Positions 36,565-46,653 of a DNA stretch of 64,000 nucleotides are shown piece after piece; within the stretch, counting starts at the first letter, position 1; every line of letters starts with the position of its first letter. Position numbers and translations under genes: made by a program. A model generated the notes under the pieces. That model searched no databases. It was given only the letters and a program-made list of their open reading frames with translations, and was not told where the DNA came from. Source of the stretch: Piper betle (Eukaryota > Streptophyta > Magnoliopsida > Piperales > Piperaceae); assembly GCA_033002965.1 (NCBI GenBank), contig JAURVB010013565.1, forward strand, positions 1 through 64,000, read 5' to 3'.

Positions 36565-37155
36565 AGATTCTCTTAAAGCTGAGGTAGTTCAATTACAAAG
36601 ATAAATCAAAGTTGTTGAGTTAGGACATTTAGAAAACCAATTAGAAGAAAGTTCAGAAGATCTCAACCTATTTGAAAATTCTGAATTTCATGTTGGTGAA
36701 TCTTCTAAGAATGAAGAAAATATTGAAGAATATTTAAGCGTAATAAAACAAACTATATCGCTAAAATATGTAATAAAAATAAAGATAATAGTTGATTAAA
36801 ATTTTACACTAGAGACATAGCTTTAGTAGATACCAGAGTAGAATGAAACATCATTAGAGAAGGATTAATTCGTACTTAGTATTATGAAAAAACTACTCAA
36901 GCATTATCTACTTAGTGTTATCTAATGTTGTAATATGCATTTAGGATATATTTATATTTATGACTTTTATTTTAATCTAGGATACTGTAGTGAAGTCATA
37001 CTCGGTAATCCTTTTACAACATTAATAAAACCTTTCAATGTAGATGATGTAAGCATTCATACTAAGCTTAAAGGTAACGAAGTAACTTTTTAAGTTAGAA
37101 TATCCTAAGTGGAAAACATTAATATCTACATTAAAAGAAAATTCTTTAATGAAGA
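36565..37155 (+). pseudogene. Endogenous pararetrovirus fragment, right arm with decayed protease
   Basis: The plus strand repeats the coiled-coil-like part of the left arm (36570-36740), then continues through a retropepsin-type active site at 36830-36850. The catalytic triplet reads D-T-R instead of D-T/S-G. Further on a GNPF-type motif near 37010 fits the conserved end of the same domain. Stops and shifts are frequent. The arm ends at the start of a C LTR. The two arms diverge from about 36562, a head-to-head arrangement common for integrated plant pararetroviruses. Confidence 0.65.
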
Positions 37156-38656
37156 TATAAACCCCATTCTCAGATTACCCGATTTTAGTTTTGCCCTATT
37201 CGGGTAAGTATCGAGTCGGTTCGAGCGAGCTCAAGCCAAACCAATTTTCAAAATAGGAGTATAGGGCCCAGATGGTCATATAAGCATGTTATGGAGGTTG
37301 AGTATGTCTGACATGCATATGATAGTTGAGCATGAGTTATTAGTGTGTACATGAGGTATACATATAATTTTCATGAGTTAGGTAGGATTTTAGGCCTAGA
37401 TCTAGGTCGTTGCTGCATTTAGCATCCATTTGGGATTTCTGGGTATTTCATTTACAAGCAGCATAGGAATTTTGGATCACTTGATTGTGCCCCTGTGGGC
37501 CCAGCTTGATTGAGCTTAGGGTTCGAGGCCCATTTAACCTTCTTCTTCAATTCCTGCCTATAAAGTCACTTTTACAACTCAAGCCAGTTCGACTTTGGAC
37601 AGTCTCAATCCAAGCTTTCTATCCATATGTATATTGCATATACCCATAGGTGGGTCCTACTAGACTAGGAGTTGTTAGATGTTCTGATCATGCCACATGG
37701 CAAGATCTGAGCCATCCACGTCGAACCTAGTTTTCTCGCATTCATGTTTCAAACATTTCCATTGATTTTTAGAGTTACCCTTTAGAGCCGCCACCACTTT
37801 GGCTCACTGCCGGCCACTGTATCGGTACAACCGTGACCACCTCGCAGCTGGCTATCAGTCTATACCCATGATTGCCATTGGCGCAGCCATAGTCACCACT
37901 GGGGACGATGTTTTTGTTGTCGATTTTGGCCGCCGCCGCCACCTGCAAGGGCCATTTTCCCGTCCCGACGAGTGTCCTCCAGCAAAGCTGACCGCCCCGA
38001 CATCTTCCTTCTATCGAGATCTTCCGTTTGAGACCAACACTGACCTTCGCCGTCACTGTGATCGCCACCAGCAACTCGCATTTGCCCAGCGGCATTTTCC
38101 ATTGTTTTTGATCGTTTTAGAGTTAACCACCGGTCGAACAACGCTGATTGCCGGCGACGTCGTCGCAACCGACGGTGATACTGTTGCTTCCCGACCGTTT
38201 TTCAGACAACCAACCGCCGCACTCTACGGGTCGTCACAACCATCACGTTCCCTGTCCTCCCCTCTATCAATCCTGACTGGCAGCGACCCCTGCCATGCCA
38301 CCGTCGGCATTTTTGGCGATGGGCACCACCGCCCTTTGTCGAGCCCGTTTACCTGTTTTCCAGTGATCGCATTTGTGCCCGAGTCGGCCAGCCATGTCTG
38401 TGTCCATGTCCATCACTCCAAACCAGCCCAGCCAACCCAGCTCAGTAGTTTATTTGACCCAAACCTAGTTGGCTCAGCCCAACTCGGTCTGTTTCAGCTT
38501 GGTTCGGTCTGGATCAGCCCGTTTTTGGCCGTTTCTCAACCATTTTTGGTAATTCTAGAGCCCCTATATTAGTTTATATGCATATTCACATTGTTTAGGA
38601 TGTTTGGATGTTATGAGTATTTTTTCTTTATTTATTAACTATTTTATTTACTTATT
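37156..38656 (+). mobile_element. Family C LTR, 3'-truncated (copy Cc)
   Basis: It begins TATAAACCCC, a decayed TGTAAAACCC, and shows CGGGTAAGTATCGAGTCGGT, GGGCCCAGATGGTCATATAA and TAGGCCTAGATCTAGG, as at 58056. The GC-rich part (37790-38500) contains a 257-codon frame (37799-38572) that is not conserved in other C copies and shows no domain. It preserves the empty site (GTTTGGAT at 38602-38609) of the hAT-like insertion in copy Cd. It ends where the D' array begins. Confidence 0.82.
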
Positions 38657-39197
38657 GTTAAGTGGGATCAAATAAAACACCACTTAACTTGTCTTATAAT
38701 CTTTAAAAATTAAATCACGATAGAATAGAACAATAAATCTGGGGTGAGTCCTAAACGGACCTAGTAGAAGCTCCGAGTGTGTCTTAGAGCCTAAATGGTG
38801 AGCATCTACTCTGTACCTAATCGGGAATCATGTGGGAAGAGAAATGGTTGTGCCCAGCTTGAGTAAGGATCGGGGGAAAAGAGAAGGAAGAAGAAAAAGG
38901 AGGTTGGGTGAGAAGGATGAATGGTAACAGTGTCAGAAGTATGGAATATATAGATGTCAGAGTGAGAAAAACGAATTGGTCAAGTGAGAAAAATGAATGG
39001 TCAGTTGAGAAAAATGAATGGTTAGGCGAGAAAAATGAATGGTCGTTGAGGAAAACGAATGGTTGTATGAGAAAAATAAATGGTCGTCTCATAATTAAAA
39101 CTTAACTCGACTGAAAATAAACTTAAGTCGACTAAAAATAATTGTTGAACTGACTGGTTTAGATTATAAAACCCTGATTCGAATCACGGGTTTTGCA
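38657..39197 (-). repeat. D' LTR 1, truncated
   Basis: Its left side is cut by the C LTR, leaving about 540 bp. It begins inside the long inverted repeat (TTAAGTGGGATCAAATAAAA) and ends ATCACGGGTTTTGCA next to the purine tract of internal 1. It includes the 21-bp minisatellite at 38964-39089. Confidence 0.85.
38964..39089 (-). repeat. 20-21-bp minisatellite in D' LTR 1
   Basis: Plus-strand unit close to GAGAAAAATGAATGGTCAG, six copies. Read on the minus strand, 21-bp units stay in phase and give a repeated heptapeptide around HSFFS, but this is unlikely to be translated. The same repeat occurs in D' LTRs 2-4 at 41202-41327, 43197-43301 and 45412-45537. Confidence 0.85.
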
Positions 39198-39900
39198 ATC
39201 TTCCCTCCTTATAAAAATTTCCTCATCAAAATTTTAAATTAAGAATGCTTCACTCTCAATGTCCTGATTGACCACATCTAAAGCATATGTCCTTACCCAC
39301 TCTGCATATTTCCTCATGATGGTGTCTAGAGTTTTGACTTGTTGGGTGTCTACTCTCCTGAAATTGTCCATCCATAACTCTCATTCTGGTTAGGGCATCT
39401 AGCCTATGCCTCTGTTGTGTCCTCTGATCCAATTGATATTTTTGAGCTTTTGTCTCTGTTCATAGTCTTGGCGGGGTTGAGTAGTCAAAATTCGCTCAGC
39501 TTGGCTTGCGGCTAGCACTACATCCCCAAAAGTGGCAAATCTGCATTTGTACCATTGCCAACCATGCAATGGCATCATCTGTTTCAGTCTAACAGCTGAG
39601 GCAGCTTCCAGTACAATGGCTCCCGCTACGGTGGCTTACTAAACCAGGCTCAATGGGATTTCCTCACTGCAGTGCTGTTCTAGATTGGCTAGACACCATC
39701 TCTCATGATTACTCCAACTCCCTGATCCAATCCTGAAAATACTATCATACGACCTATTGGTGAGAAATCTATAAATAAAAGACAACGAGGACAAATACAT
39801 ATATACCTACCAGCTGGACTTGGAGCACTTTTCCACACACATCACGCAGAAAAAATATCTTCCAACTGAATCGACTGAGAGTTTGCACTTACACCAAAAT
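39198..39900 (-). pseudogene. D' internal 1: gag C-terminal scrap with zinc knuckle
   Basis: On the minus strand, after the leader near the LTR, the frame shows ATFGDVVLAASQAERILTTQ near 39520, a basic glutamine-rich stretch, then CFRCGQSGH at 39259-39285, a CCHC knuckle whose last cysteine is lost. The same block in the B5 gag reads ATFGDVVRAAGEAERVIAAR, so this is a deletion product of a Tekay-type gag. Most of the gag core is missing. The purine tract is at 39198-39220. Confidence 0.8.
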
Positions 39901-41413
39901 TGTAACACCCCAAGTCTGGTTTATTCTCGGAACCGAACAGGAATGTTACTGGTCCTAGTTAGGTCGGCTAACCCGAACCCAACCCTATTGATCTACTTTC
40001 GGCGTTTTGAAATAGAAGATGTTTATTGCTATGCATTGATGAATGTACAGAGCCTTAGCATGCTACTACATGAATGACAAGATTGCTAGCTTACCAAACA
40101 AAATTAGTACGATAAAGTCGATAAAAATTCTGAAAATAGAACGGAAAAAATTTCCCTTAAAAAGTAAAATAAAAGTCCACCCTGTCAAATCAACATGTAT
40201 AAATATATATAAATATATAACGCATTGATATTCACAAAAAATTCTAATTTGCTGCATAATTCATTATAAATCTTGGGTCTCGACCCATCTATGCATTCTA
40301 ATTACTTTTCACACCATATGAATTCAATTTTCATACCTTACATCACATCATTCTTAATATAATGACAACATAAACAAAACATTAACATTCTATCGTCTGA
40401 CATGTGTATGTGCAAGAGGCGTCACAGCTCCTTCCTGACTGGCTCATCCTACTCCTGATCGTCACCTATATATATTATAAAAACACGTAAGTAACAAGTG
40501 TTACTGGACCTAAAATATAACTAATAACAAACTAGCCATTAGAGCAAACTCTCATATGAAAGAAAACATTTTCATGAAATCTTTAAAGGGCATCTACTGA
40601 ACTGAAATCATCTGAACTTATCTGCTGCTACTGATGCCTCGGCATATTCTCATTTCACGTTTTGGTCCCTCGGGAACACTATCATATCTTAAGCCTTTCT
40701 CTTATTCCCATGCCCACTCGTGTAGCATGGTTCTCGAAAAATAGTAAAAACTACATATATATATATATATAGGTCTGGGTAGGGATTTATAAAATAGGCT
40801 CAAAGGCAACTTGTGGTTGATCTCATTTTTTAAAACATACTCAAGGGATCTCGGTTATTAATTCGGAAGATCGATAGATTAAATGACCCGCTTTAAGTGG
40901 GATCCAATAAAATACCACTTAACTCGTCCTACAATCTGTAAAAATTAAATCACGACAGACTAGAAAAATAAATCATGGGCAAGTCCTAAACAGACCTAGT
41001 AGAAGCTCCAAGTGTGTCTTAGCGCTATGGTGAGCATCTACTCCATACCTAATCGTCAATCATGTGGTGATGACGAATATTTATGACTGGCTTGAGTAAG
41101 AATCCTGGGGGAAAAGAGAAGGAAGAAAAAGAAGAACGAAGTTGGGTGAAAAGGAAGATTTGTGACAGTGTCAAAAGTGTGGAATATATAGTTGTATGGG
41201 TGAGAAAAACGAATGGTCAGGTGAGAAAAATGATAGGTTAGTTGAGAAAAATGAATGGTCAAGCAAGAAAAATGAATGGTCCTTGACAAAAATGAATGGT
41301 TGTCTGAGAAAAATGAATGGTCATCTCATAATTAAAACTTAACTCGACTGAAAATAGTGGTTGATCTAACCAGTTCAGATTATGAAATCCTGATTCAAAT
41401 CACGGGTTTAGCA
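39901..41413 (-). repeat. D' LTR 2
   Basis: 1513 bp, from TGTAACACCCCAAGTCTGGT to ACGGGTTTAGCA. It holds a GTAACAAGTGTTACTGG box near 40492, an AT microsatellite near 40757, the long inverted repeat near 40892-40924, and the 21-bp minisatellite at 41202-41327. Confidence 0.9.
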
Positions 41414-41899
41414 ATCTTCTCTCCTTATAAAAATTTTGCCCAAGAAATTTTAAATTAAGAACGTTTCACTCTTGATGTCTAGATTGATGGTGTTGTCTTT
41501 GTTCATAGTCTCATCGGCCAACCGTGCAATGGCATCACCCGTTTCGGTTTGAAGGCTTCTAACGCTATGGCGGCTTCCACTACTATGGCTCCCGCTACAG
41601 AAGCTTCCACTACGATGGCTCCCACTGTGGCTGTTTACTAAGTCTTGCTCACTATGATTTCCTAGCTGGGATGTGGCTCTAGATCGGCTAGACACCGTCT
41701 CGCATGATTACTCCAACTCACTGATCCAATCTGGAAAATACTATCATACTACGTATTGGTGAGAAACCTATAAATGAAAGACAGCAAGGATAGAAATATA
41801 TATACCTGCCAGCTAGACTTGCAGCAATCTTTGCACACACATCACTTATAAAAATATTTTCTAACTAAATCTGGCAAGATTTTGCTCTGATACCAAAAT
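41414..41899 (-). pseudogene. D' internal 2: gag N-terminal scrap
   Basis: 486 bp, shorter than internals 1 and 3. The minus strand has an 81-codon frame (41450-41695) starting MSSRSRATSQ and rich in serine, glycine and histidine, ending at an IARLADE stretch that matches the IARLAEA of the B5 gag at 49835. The zinc-knuckle part is deleted. The primer site is perfect: reverse complement of TGGTATCAGAGC at 41884-41895. Confidence 0.8.
41884..41895 (-). promoter_or_regulatory. D' primer binding site (intact)
   Basis: Exact TGGTATCAGAGC on the minus strand, four bases inside D' LTR 3. The corresponding sites of LTR 2 (near 39890) and LTR 4 (near 44100) are decayed. Confidence 0.9.
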
Positions 41900-42750
41900 T
41901 GTAACATTTTAAGTCCGGTTTACGCTCGGAACCAGACCGGAATGTCACTGGGCCCGATTAGGTTTGCTAACTCAAACCCAACCTTGCAGATCTACTCTTG
42001 GCATCTTAACATGGAAGATGTTTATTGCTATGAATAGATGAATGCACCAAACCTTAACATGCTGCTACATGAATGGCATGACAACTACTTTACCAAACAA
42101 AATAAGTATGATAAAGTAGATAAAAATTCTAAAAATAGAACAGACAAAATTTCCCTTAAAAGTGCAATTAAGCTCCACCTTGTCAAATCAACATATATAA
42201 ATATATATTAATATAGCACGCATTGATATTCGCAAAAAATTCTTATATGCTACATAATTTATTATAAATCTTCGATCTCGACCCATTTGTACATTCTAAT
42301 TACTTTTCACATCATATGAATTCAATTGTCATACCTTACATTACATCATTCTTAAAATAATGACAACATAAACAAAACATTAACTTTCTATCATCTAACA
42401 TTTGTGTGTGCAAGAGACATCATTGCTCCTCCGTCCTGGCTAGCTCATCCTAGTCCTGATCATCACCTACATATATTATAAAAACACGTGAGTAACGAGT
42501 GTTACTGGACCTAAAATATAACTAATATCAAACTGGCTATGAGAGCAAACTCTCATATGAAAGAAAACATTTTCATCAAATCTCTGAAGGCTATCTACTG
42601 AACTAAAATCATCTGAACTTATCTGCTGCTACTGATGCCTCGGTATACTCTCATTTTACTTTCTGGTCCCTCGAGACTACTATCATATCCTAAGCCCTTT
42701 TCTTATTCCAATGCCCACTCGTGTAGCACGGTCGTCAAAAGATCACGAAA

Positions 42751-42790
<40 letters not shown>

Positions 42791-43387
42791 TCTGGGTAAG
42801 GATTCATAAAATAGGCCCGAAAGCAACTTGTGGTGGATCTCATTTTTGAAAACATACTCGAAGGATCTCCTCTTCTAGGGTTATTAATCCGGAAGATCGT
42901 TCGATTAAATGATTCGGGTTAAGTAGGATCAAATAAAACGCTACTTAACTCATCCTACAATCTGTAAAAATTAAATCACAATAAAATAAATCAATAAATC
43001 AGGGGCAAGTCCTAAACGAACCTGATAGAAGCTCCGAGTGTGGTAGAAACTCCGTACCTAATCGTCAATCATGTTGTGATGACGAATGGTTGTGGCCGGG
43101 TTGAGTAAGGATCATGAGGGTAAAGAGAAGGATTTTGGGTGAGAAGGATGAATGGTGATAGTGTCAGAAGTGTGGAATATATATATATGTGAGGATGAGA
43201 AAAACGAATGATCAGGTTAGAAAAACGAATGGTCAGTTGGGGAAAATGAATGGTCATGCAAGAAAAATGAATGGTTGTCCAAGAAAAGTGAATGATCGTC
43301 TCGTAATTAAAACTTAACTCGACTCAAAATAGCAGCCAAACCGACCGGTTTAGATTATAAAACCCTGATTCAAATCATGGTTTTACA
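41900..43387 (-). repeat. D' LTR 3
   Basis: 1488 bp, from TGTAACATTTTAAGTCCGGT to CATGGTTTTACA. It has a longer AT microsatellite at about 42754-42788 and a minisatellite at 43197-43301. Its long inverted repeat (GTTAAGTAG at 42918-42926 with CTACTTAAC at 42941-42949) differs from the other copies in both arms while staying complementary. Confidence 0.9.
42754..42788. repeat. AT dinucleotide microsatellite
   Basis: About 17 AT/TA units in D' LTR 3, expanded from the TATATATA box that lies at this place in the other LTRs. Confidence 0.95.
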
Positions 43388-44112
43388 ATCTTCCCTCCTT
43401 ATAAAAATTTCATCGTTTAAATTTTCAATGAAGAAGGCTTCACTCTTGATGTCCTAATTGACCACATTTGAAGCATGCGTCCATACCTAGTCTACATATT
43501 TCTCCGTGACGACGTCCACAGTTTTGACATGTTGGGTGTATGTTCTCCTAAACTTGTCCATCCATAGCTCTCATTCAGGTTGGGGCATCTAGCCTATGCC
43601 TCTGTTGTGTCACCTGATCTAATTGATATTGTTGATGGTGTTGTTGTCTCTGTTCATAGTCTCATCGGGGTTGAGTAGCCAAGATTCACTCCGCTTCGCT
43701 TGCAGCTCGTACCACATCTCCAAAAGTGGCAAATCTGCAATTGTACCCCTGCCAATCATTCAACTGCATCATCCGTTTCAGTCTAACCACTTCTAACCCT
43801 GCAGCAACTTCTACTACGATGGCTCCCTCTACAACAGCTTACTGAGCCTGGCTCACTGGGATTCCCTAGCTATGGTGCGGCTCTAGATCGGCTAGACACC
43901 ATCTCGCATGATTACTCCAACTCACCGATCACCGATCCAATCTTGAAAATACTGTCATACTGCCTATTTTTGAGAAATCTGTAAATGAAAGACAAAAAGG
44001 ACAGAAATATATATACCTACCAGCTGAACTTGGAGCAATCTTTGCACACACGTCACCTATAAAAATATCTTCCAATTGAATCGATCGAGAGTTTGTTCAG
44101 ATACTAAAATCA
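43388..44112 (-). pseudogene. D' internal 3: gag C-terminal scrap
   Basis: 725 bp with the same arrangement as internal 1: purine tract at the left end, a zinc-knuckle remnant near 43450, the gag core tail near 43720, and the leader with CAAGTTCAGCTGGTAGGT near 44020. Stops interrupt all frames. The primer site is decayed. Confidence 0.78.
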
Positions 44113-45624
44113 TGACACCCCAAGTCCAGTTTATGCTTGGAACCGAACTGGAATGTTACTGGCCCCGGTTTGAGATGGAAGATGTTTGAGATGGAAGATG
44201 TTTATCTCTATGCATGGATGAATGCACAAAACCTTAGCATTCTACTACATGAATGACATGACAACTAGTTTACCAAACAAAAAAAGTATGATAAAGTCGA
44301 TAAAAATTCTGAAAATAGAACGGATAAAATTTCCCTTAAAAGTGCAATTAAGGTCCACCCTGTCAAATGAAGATGTATAAATATATATAAATATATCACG
44401 CATTGATATTCACAAAAAATTCTAATTTGATGCATAATTCATTCTAAATCTTGGGTCTTGACCCATGTGTGCATTCTAATTACTTTTCACATCATATGAA
44501 TTCAACAATCATACCTTACATCACATCATTTTTAATATAATGACAACATAAACAAAACATTAACATTCTATCATCTGACATGTGTGTGTGCAAGAGACAT
44601 CACTGCTCTTCCGTCCTGGCTGGCTTATCCTACTCTTGATCATTACCCACATAAATAATAAAAACATGTTAGTAACGAGTGTTACTAGACTTAAAATATA
44701 ACTAATATCAAATTGCCTATGAGAGCAAACTCTTATATGAAAGAAAAAATTTTCATGAAATCTCTGAAGGGCATCTACTGAACTAAAATCATCTAAACTT
44801 ATCTGCTACTGTTGATGCCTCGGCATATTCTCATTGTTGTTTATGCCTCGGCATTTCTCATTTCACTTTCTGGTCCCTGAGGACTTTTGTCGTATCTTAA
44901 ACCCTTATCTTATTCTCATGACCACTCGTGTAGCATGATTGTCAAAAAATACCAAAAGCTACATAGATATAGGTCTGGGTAGGGATTTATAAAATAAGCC
45001 CGAAGGTAACTCGTGGTGGATCTCATTTTTAAAAACATACTTGAGGGATCTCTTCCTCGAAGGTTATTAATCCAGAAGATCGATGGATTAAATGACTCGG
45101 GTTAAGTGGGATCCAATAAAATGCCACTTAACTCATCCTACAATCTATAAAAATTAAATCAAGATAGAATAGAACAATAAATCAGGGGCGAGTCCTAAAC
45201 GGACTTGGTAGAAGCTCTGAGTGTGTCTTAGCGCCTAAACGGTGAGCTCCACTCCATACCTTATCGTCAATCATGTGGTGACGACGAATGGTTGTGGCCA
45301 GCTTGAGTAAGGATCGTGGGGGAAAGGAGAAAGAAGAAAAAGAATAAGGAAGTTGGGTGAGAAGGATGAATAGTGATAGTGTCAGAAGTGTGGAATATAT
45401 AGATATCATGGTGAGAAAAACGAATGGTCAGGTGAGAAAAATGAATGGTCAGGTCAGAAAAATGAATGGTTAGGCAAGAAAAACGAATGGTCGTTGAGAA
45501 AAATGAATGGTTGTCTGAGAAAAACGAATGGTCGTCTCATAATTAAAAGTTAACTCAAGTGAAAATAAAGGTTGAAATGACCAGTTCAGATTATAAAACC
45601 ATGATTTGAATCATGGGCTTTACA
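44113..45624 (-). repeat. D' LTR 4
   Basis: 1512 bp, from TGACACCCCAAGTCCAGTTT to CATGGGCTTTACA. It carries the inverted repeat near 45106-45139 and the 20-21-bp minisatellite at 45412-45537. A short stretch near 44815-44860 repeats GATGCCTCGGCAT. Confidence 0.88.
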
Positions 45625-46205
45625 TCCCTCCAATGTCAGTTCATTTAGCTGTGATTTTTGCAAATGTTTAATAAAACTACAAGGATGAGATCCCTTGTTG
45701 GTTTTCGAACTAAAACTCCAAAAATATAAAATACAAGCCTTTTCCCTAAGCCAATTATATAAGTACGTCTAATTTTATGGATTTCATGAATAAGAGAATG
45801 AGTCGTGCGGAGATATGCATGGACCACACTAATACTCCTTCAAACCCTGTGGTAGTGCAGTGTAGGACGGTATTGCTTAATTTAGCAAATTTCTTGAATT
45901 CATAGCACTAACTTAACTGTTTATTTTGCCACTTGAGTACTGTGGGAATGATATGGAAGATGTGAGGGCGTTAGAGTTGTATGTATGAGTATGATTATAA
46001 GTCATGCATGCGAGCCGGAACTTGCTTAAGTATGTTGGCTTACTGCACAGTGTGAGGAAATCTTTAAGTTTCATAAGTTTTCGTGGGTAATGAAATACCC
46101 ATTTGCTAGTTTGTATTAGTTATTTTCGGACCAGTAACTTTTGTTACTGACGTTTTTTATATAATTTATGTAGGTCTTGCAATCTTGAGTCGACTTTGTG
46201 TAGAA
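45625..46205 (+). mobile_element. LTR-like fragment, C-type, plus strand
   Basis: Blocks of the LTR superfamily appear in plus order: GGATGAGATCCCTTGTTGG near 45683, TATATAAGTACG near 45748, ACCAGTAACTTTTGTTACTG near 46130, then TATATAATTTATGTAGGTC near 46158 and GAGTCGACTTTGTGTAGAAA. It is closest to C. It ends where sequence in the opposite orientation begins, so the two are an inverted junction. The frame at 45645-45827 shows no domain. Confidence 0.5.
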
Positions 46206-46653
46206 AATGCAGGTAAATCACCCGACATCAGAGGGATCTGTTTAAACGCCGATGTCATTATCGTCTAAAACACAATTAAACTCAACTCACAGGGAGTCAA
46301 GCAGAGATCACGAAAGAGGAGAGTCCTACGGACTTGTGATCCAAGCTCTAACCACATCGACAAGCCTATGGTGAGCACGGACTCCATAACCTACATCGAA
46401 ACCCCCTTCTAAGTAAAATACCAATTTCGCTATATGATGCATGTTCGTGGTGTGTTCATATCATCAATATAGTACAATAAAGAAAACAATACTAATAAAC
46501 TTATAACTAAACATGTTGCACCTAAATAGAGACATAATAATAAAAAATAATAAATAAATAAATAAATGCACTCATAAATAATTAAATAAACAATAAATAC
46601 ATGAACATAAATAATACTCTAATCATAAAATAATAATATAATTATACTAAATG
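46206..46653 (-). mobile_element. Family C LTR, reversed, left part (copy Ce)
   Basis: The reverse of C blocks is visible: GATCCAAGCTCTAACCACAT near 46340 and CACGGACTCCATAACCTACA near 46376, then the AATAAATAAATA-rich part. It is interrupted by the complete B5 element, whose left target duplication AAATG is 46649-46653, and resumes at 54454. Confidence 0.72.

Larger units (their letters stand above)
38657..45624 (-). mobile_element. Tandem array of D' mini-retrotransposons: four LTRs, three internals
   Basis: All units are minus-strand and head to tail. Boundaries repeat: a GGGTTTT.CA end followed by the reverse of GGAGGGAAGAT (purine tract), 0.5-0.7 kb of internal sequence with gag scraps, then a primer-site trace and TGTAACACCCCAAGT or a variant. 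LTRs lie at 38657-39197 (truncated), 39901-41413, 41900-43387 and 44113-45624. Internals lie at 39198-39900, 41414-41899 and 43388-44112. LTRs are about 1.5 kb, half the D LTR, having lost the GC-rich part and gained a 20-21-bp minisatellite. The copies differ at many positions, so the array is not young. The flank at 45625 shows no matching target duplication because the left end is truncated. Confidence 0.9.

Noticed and set aside
37799..38572. 257-codon plus-strand frame
   Set aside because: It lies in the GC-rich part of a C LTR; the frame is not kept in the other C copies and no domain is visible.
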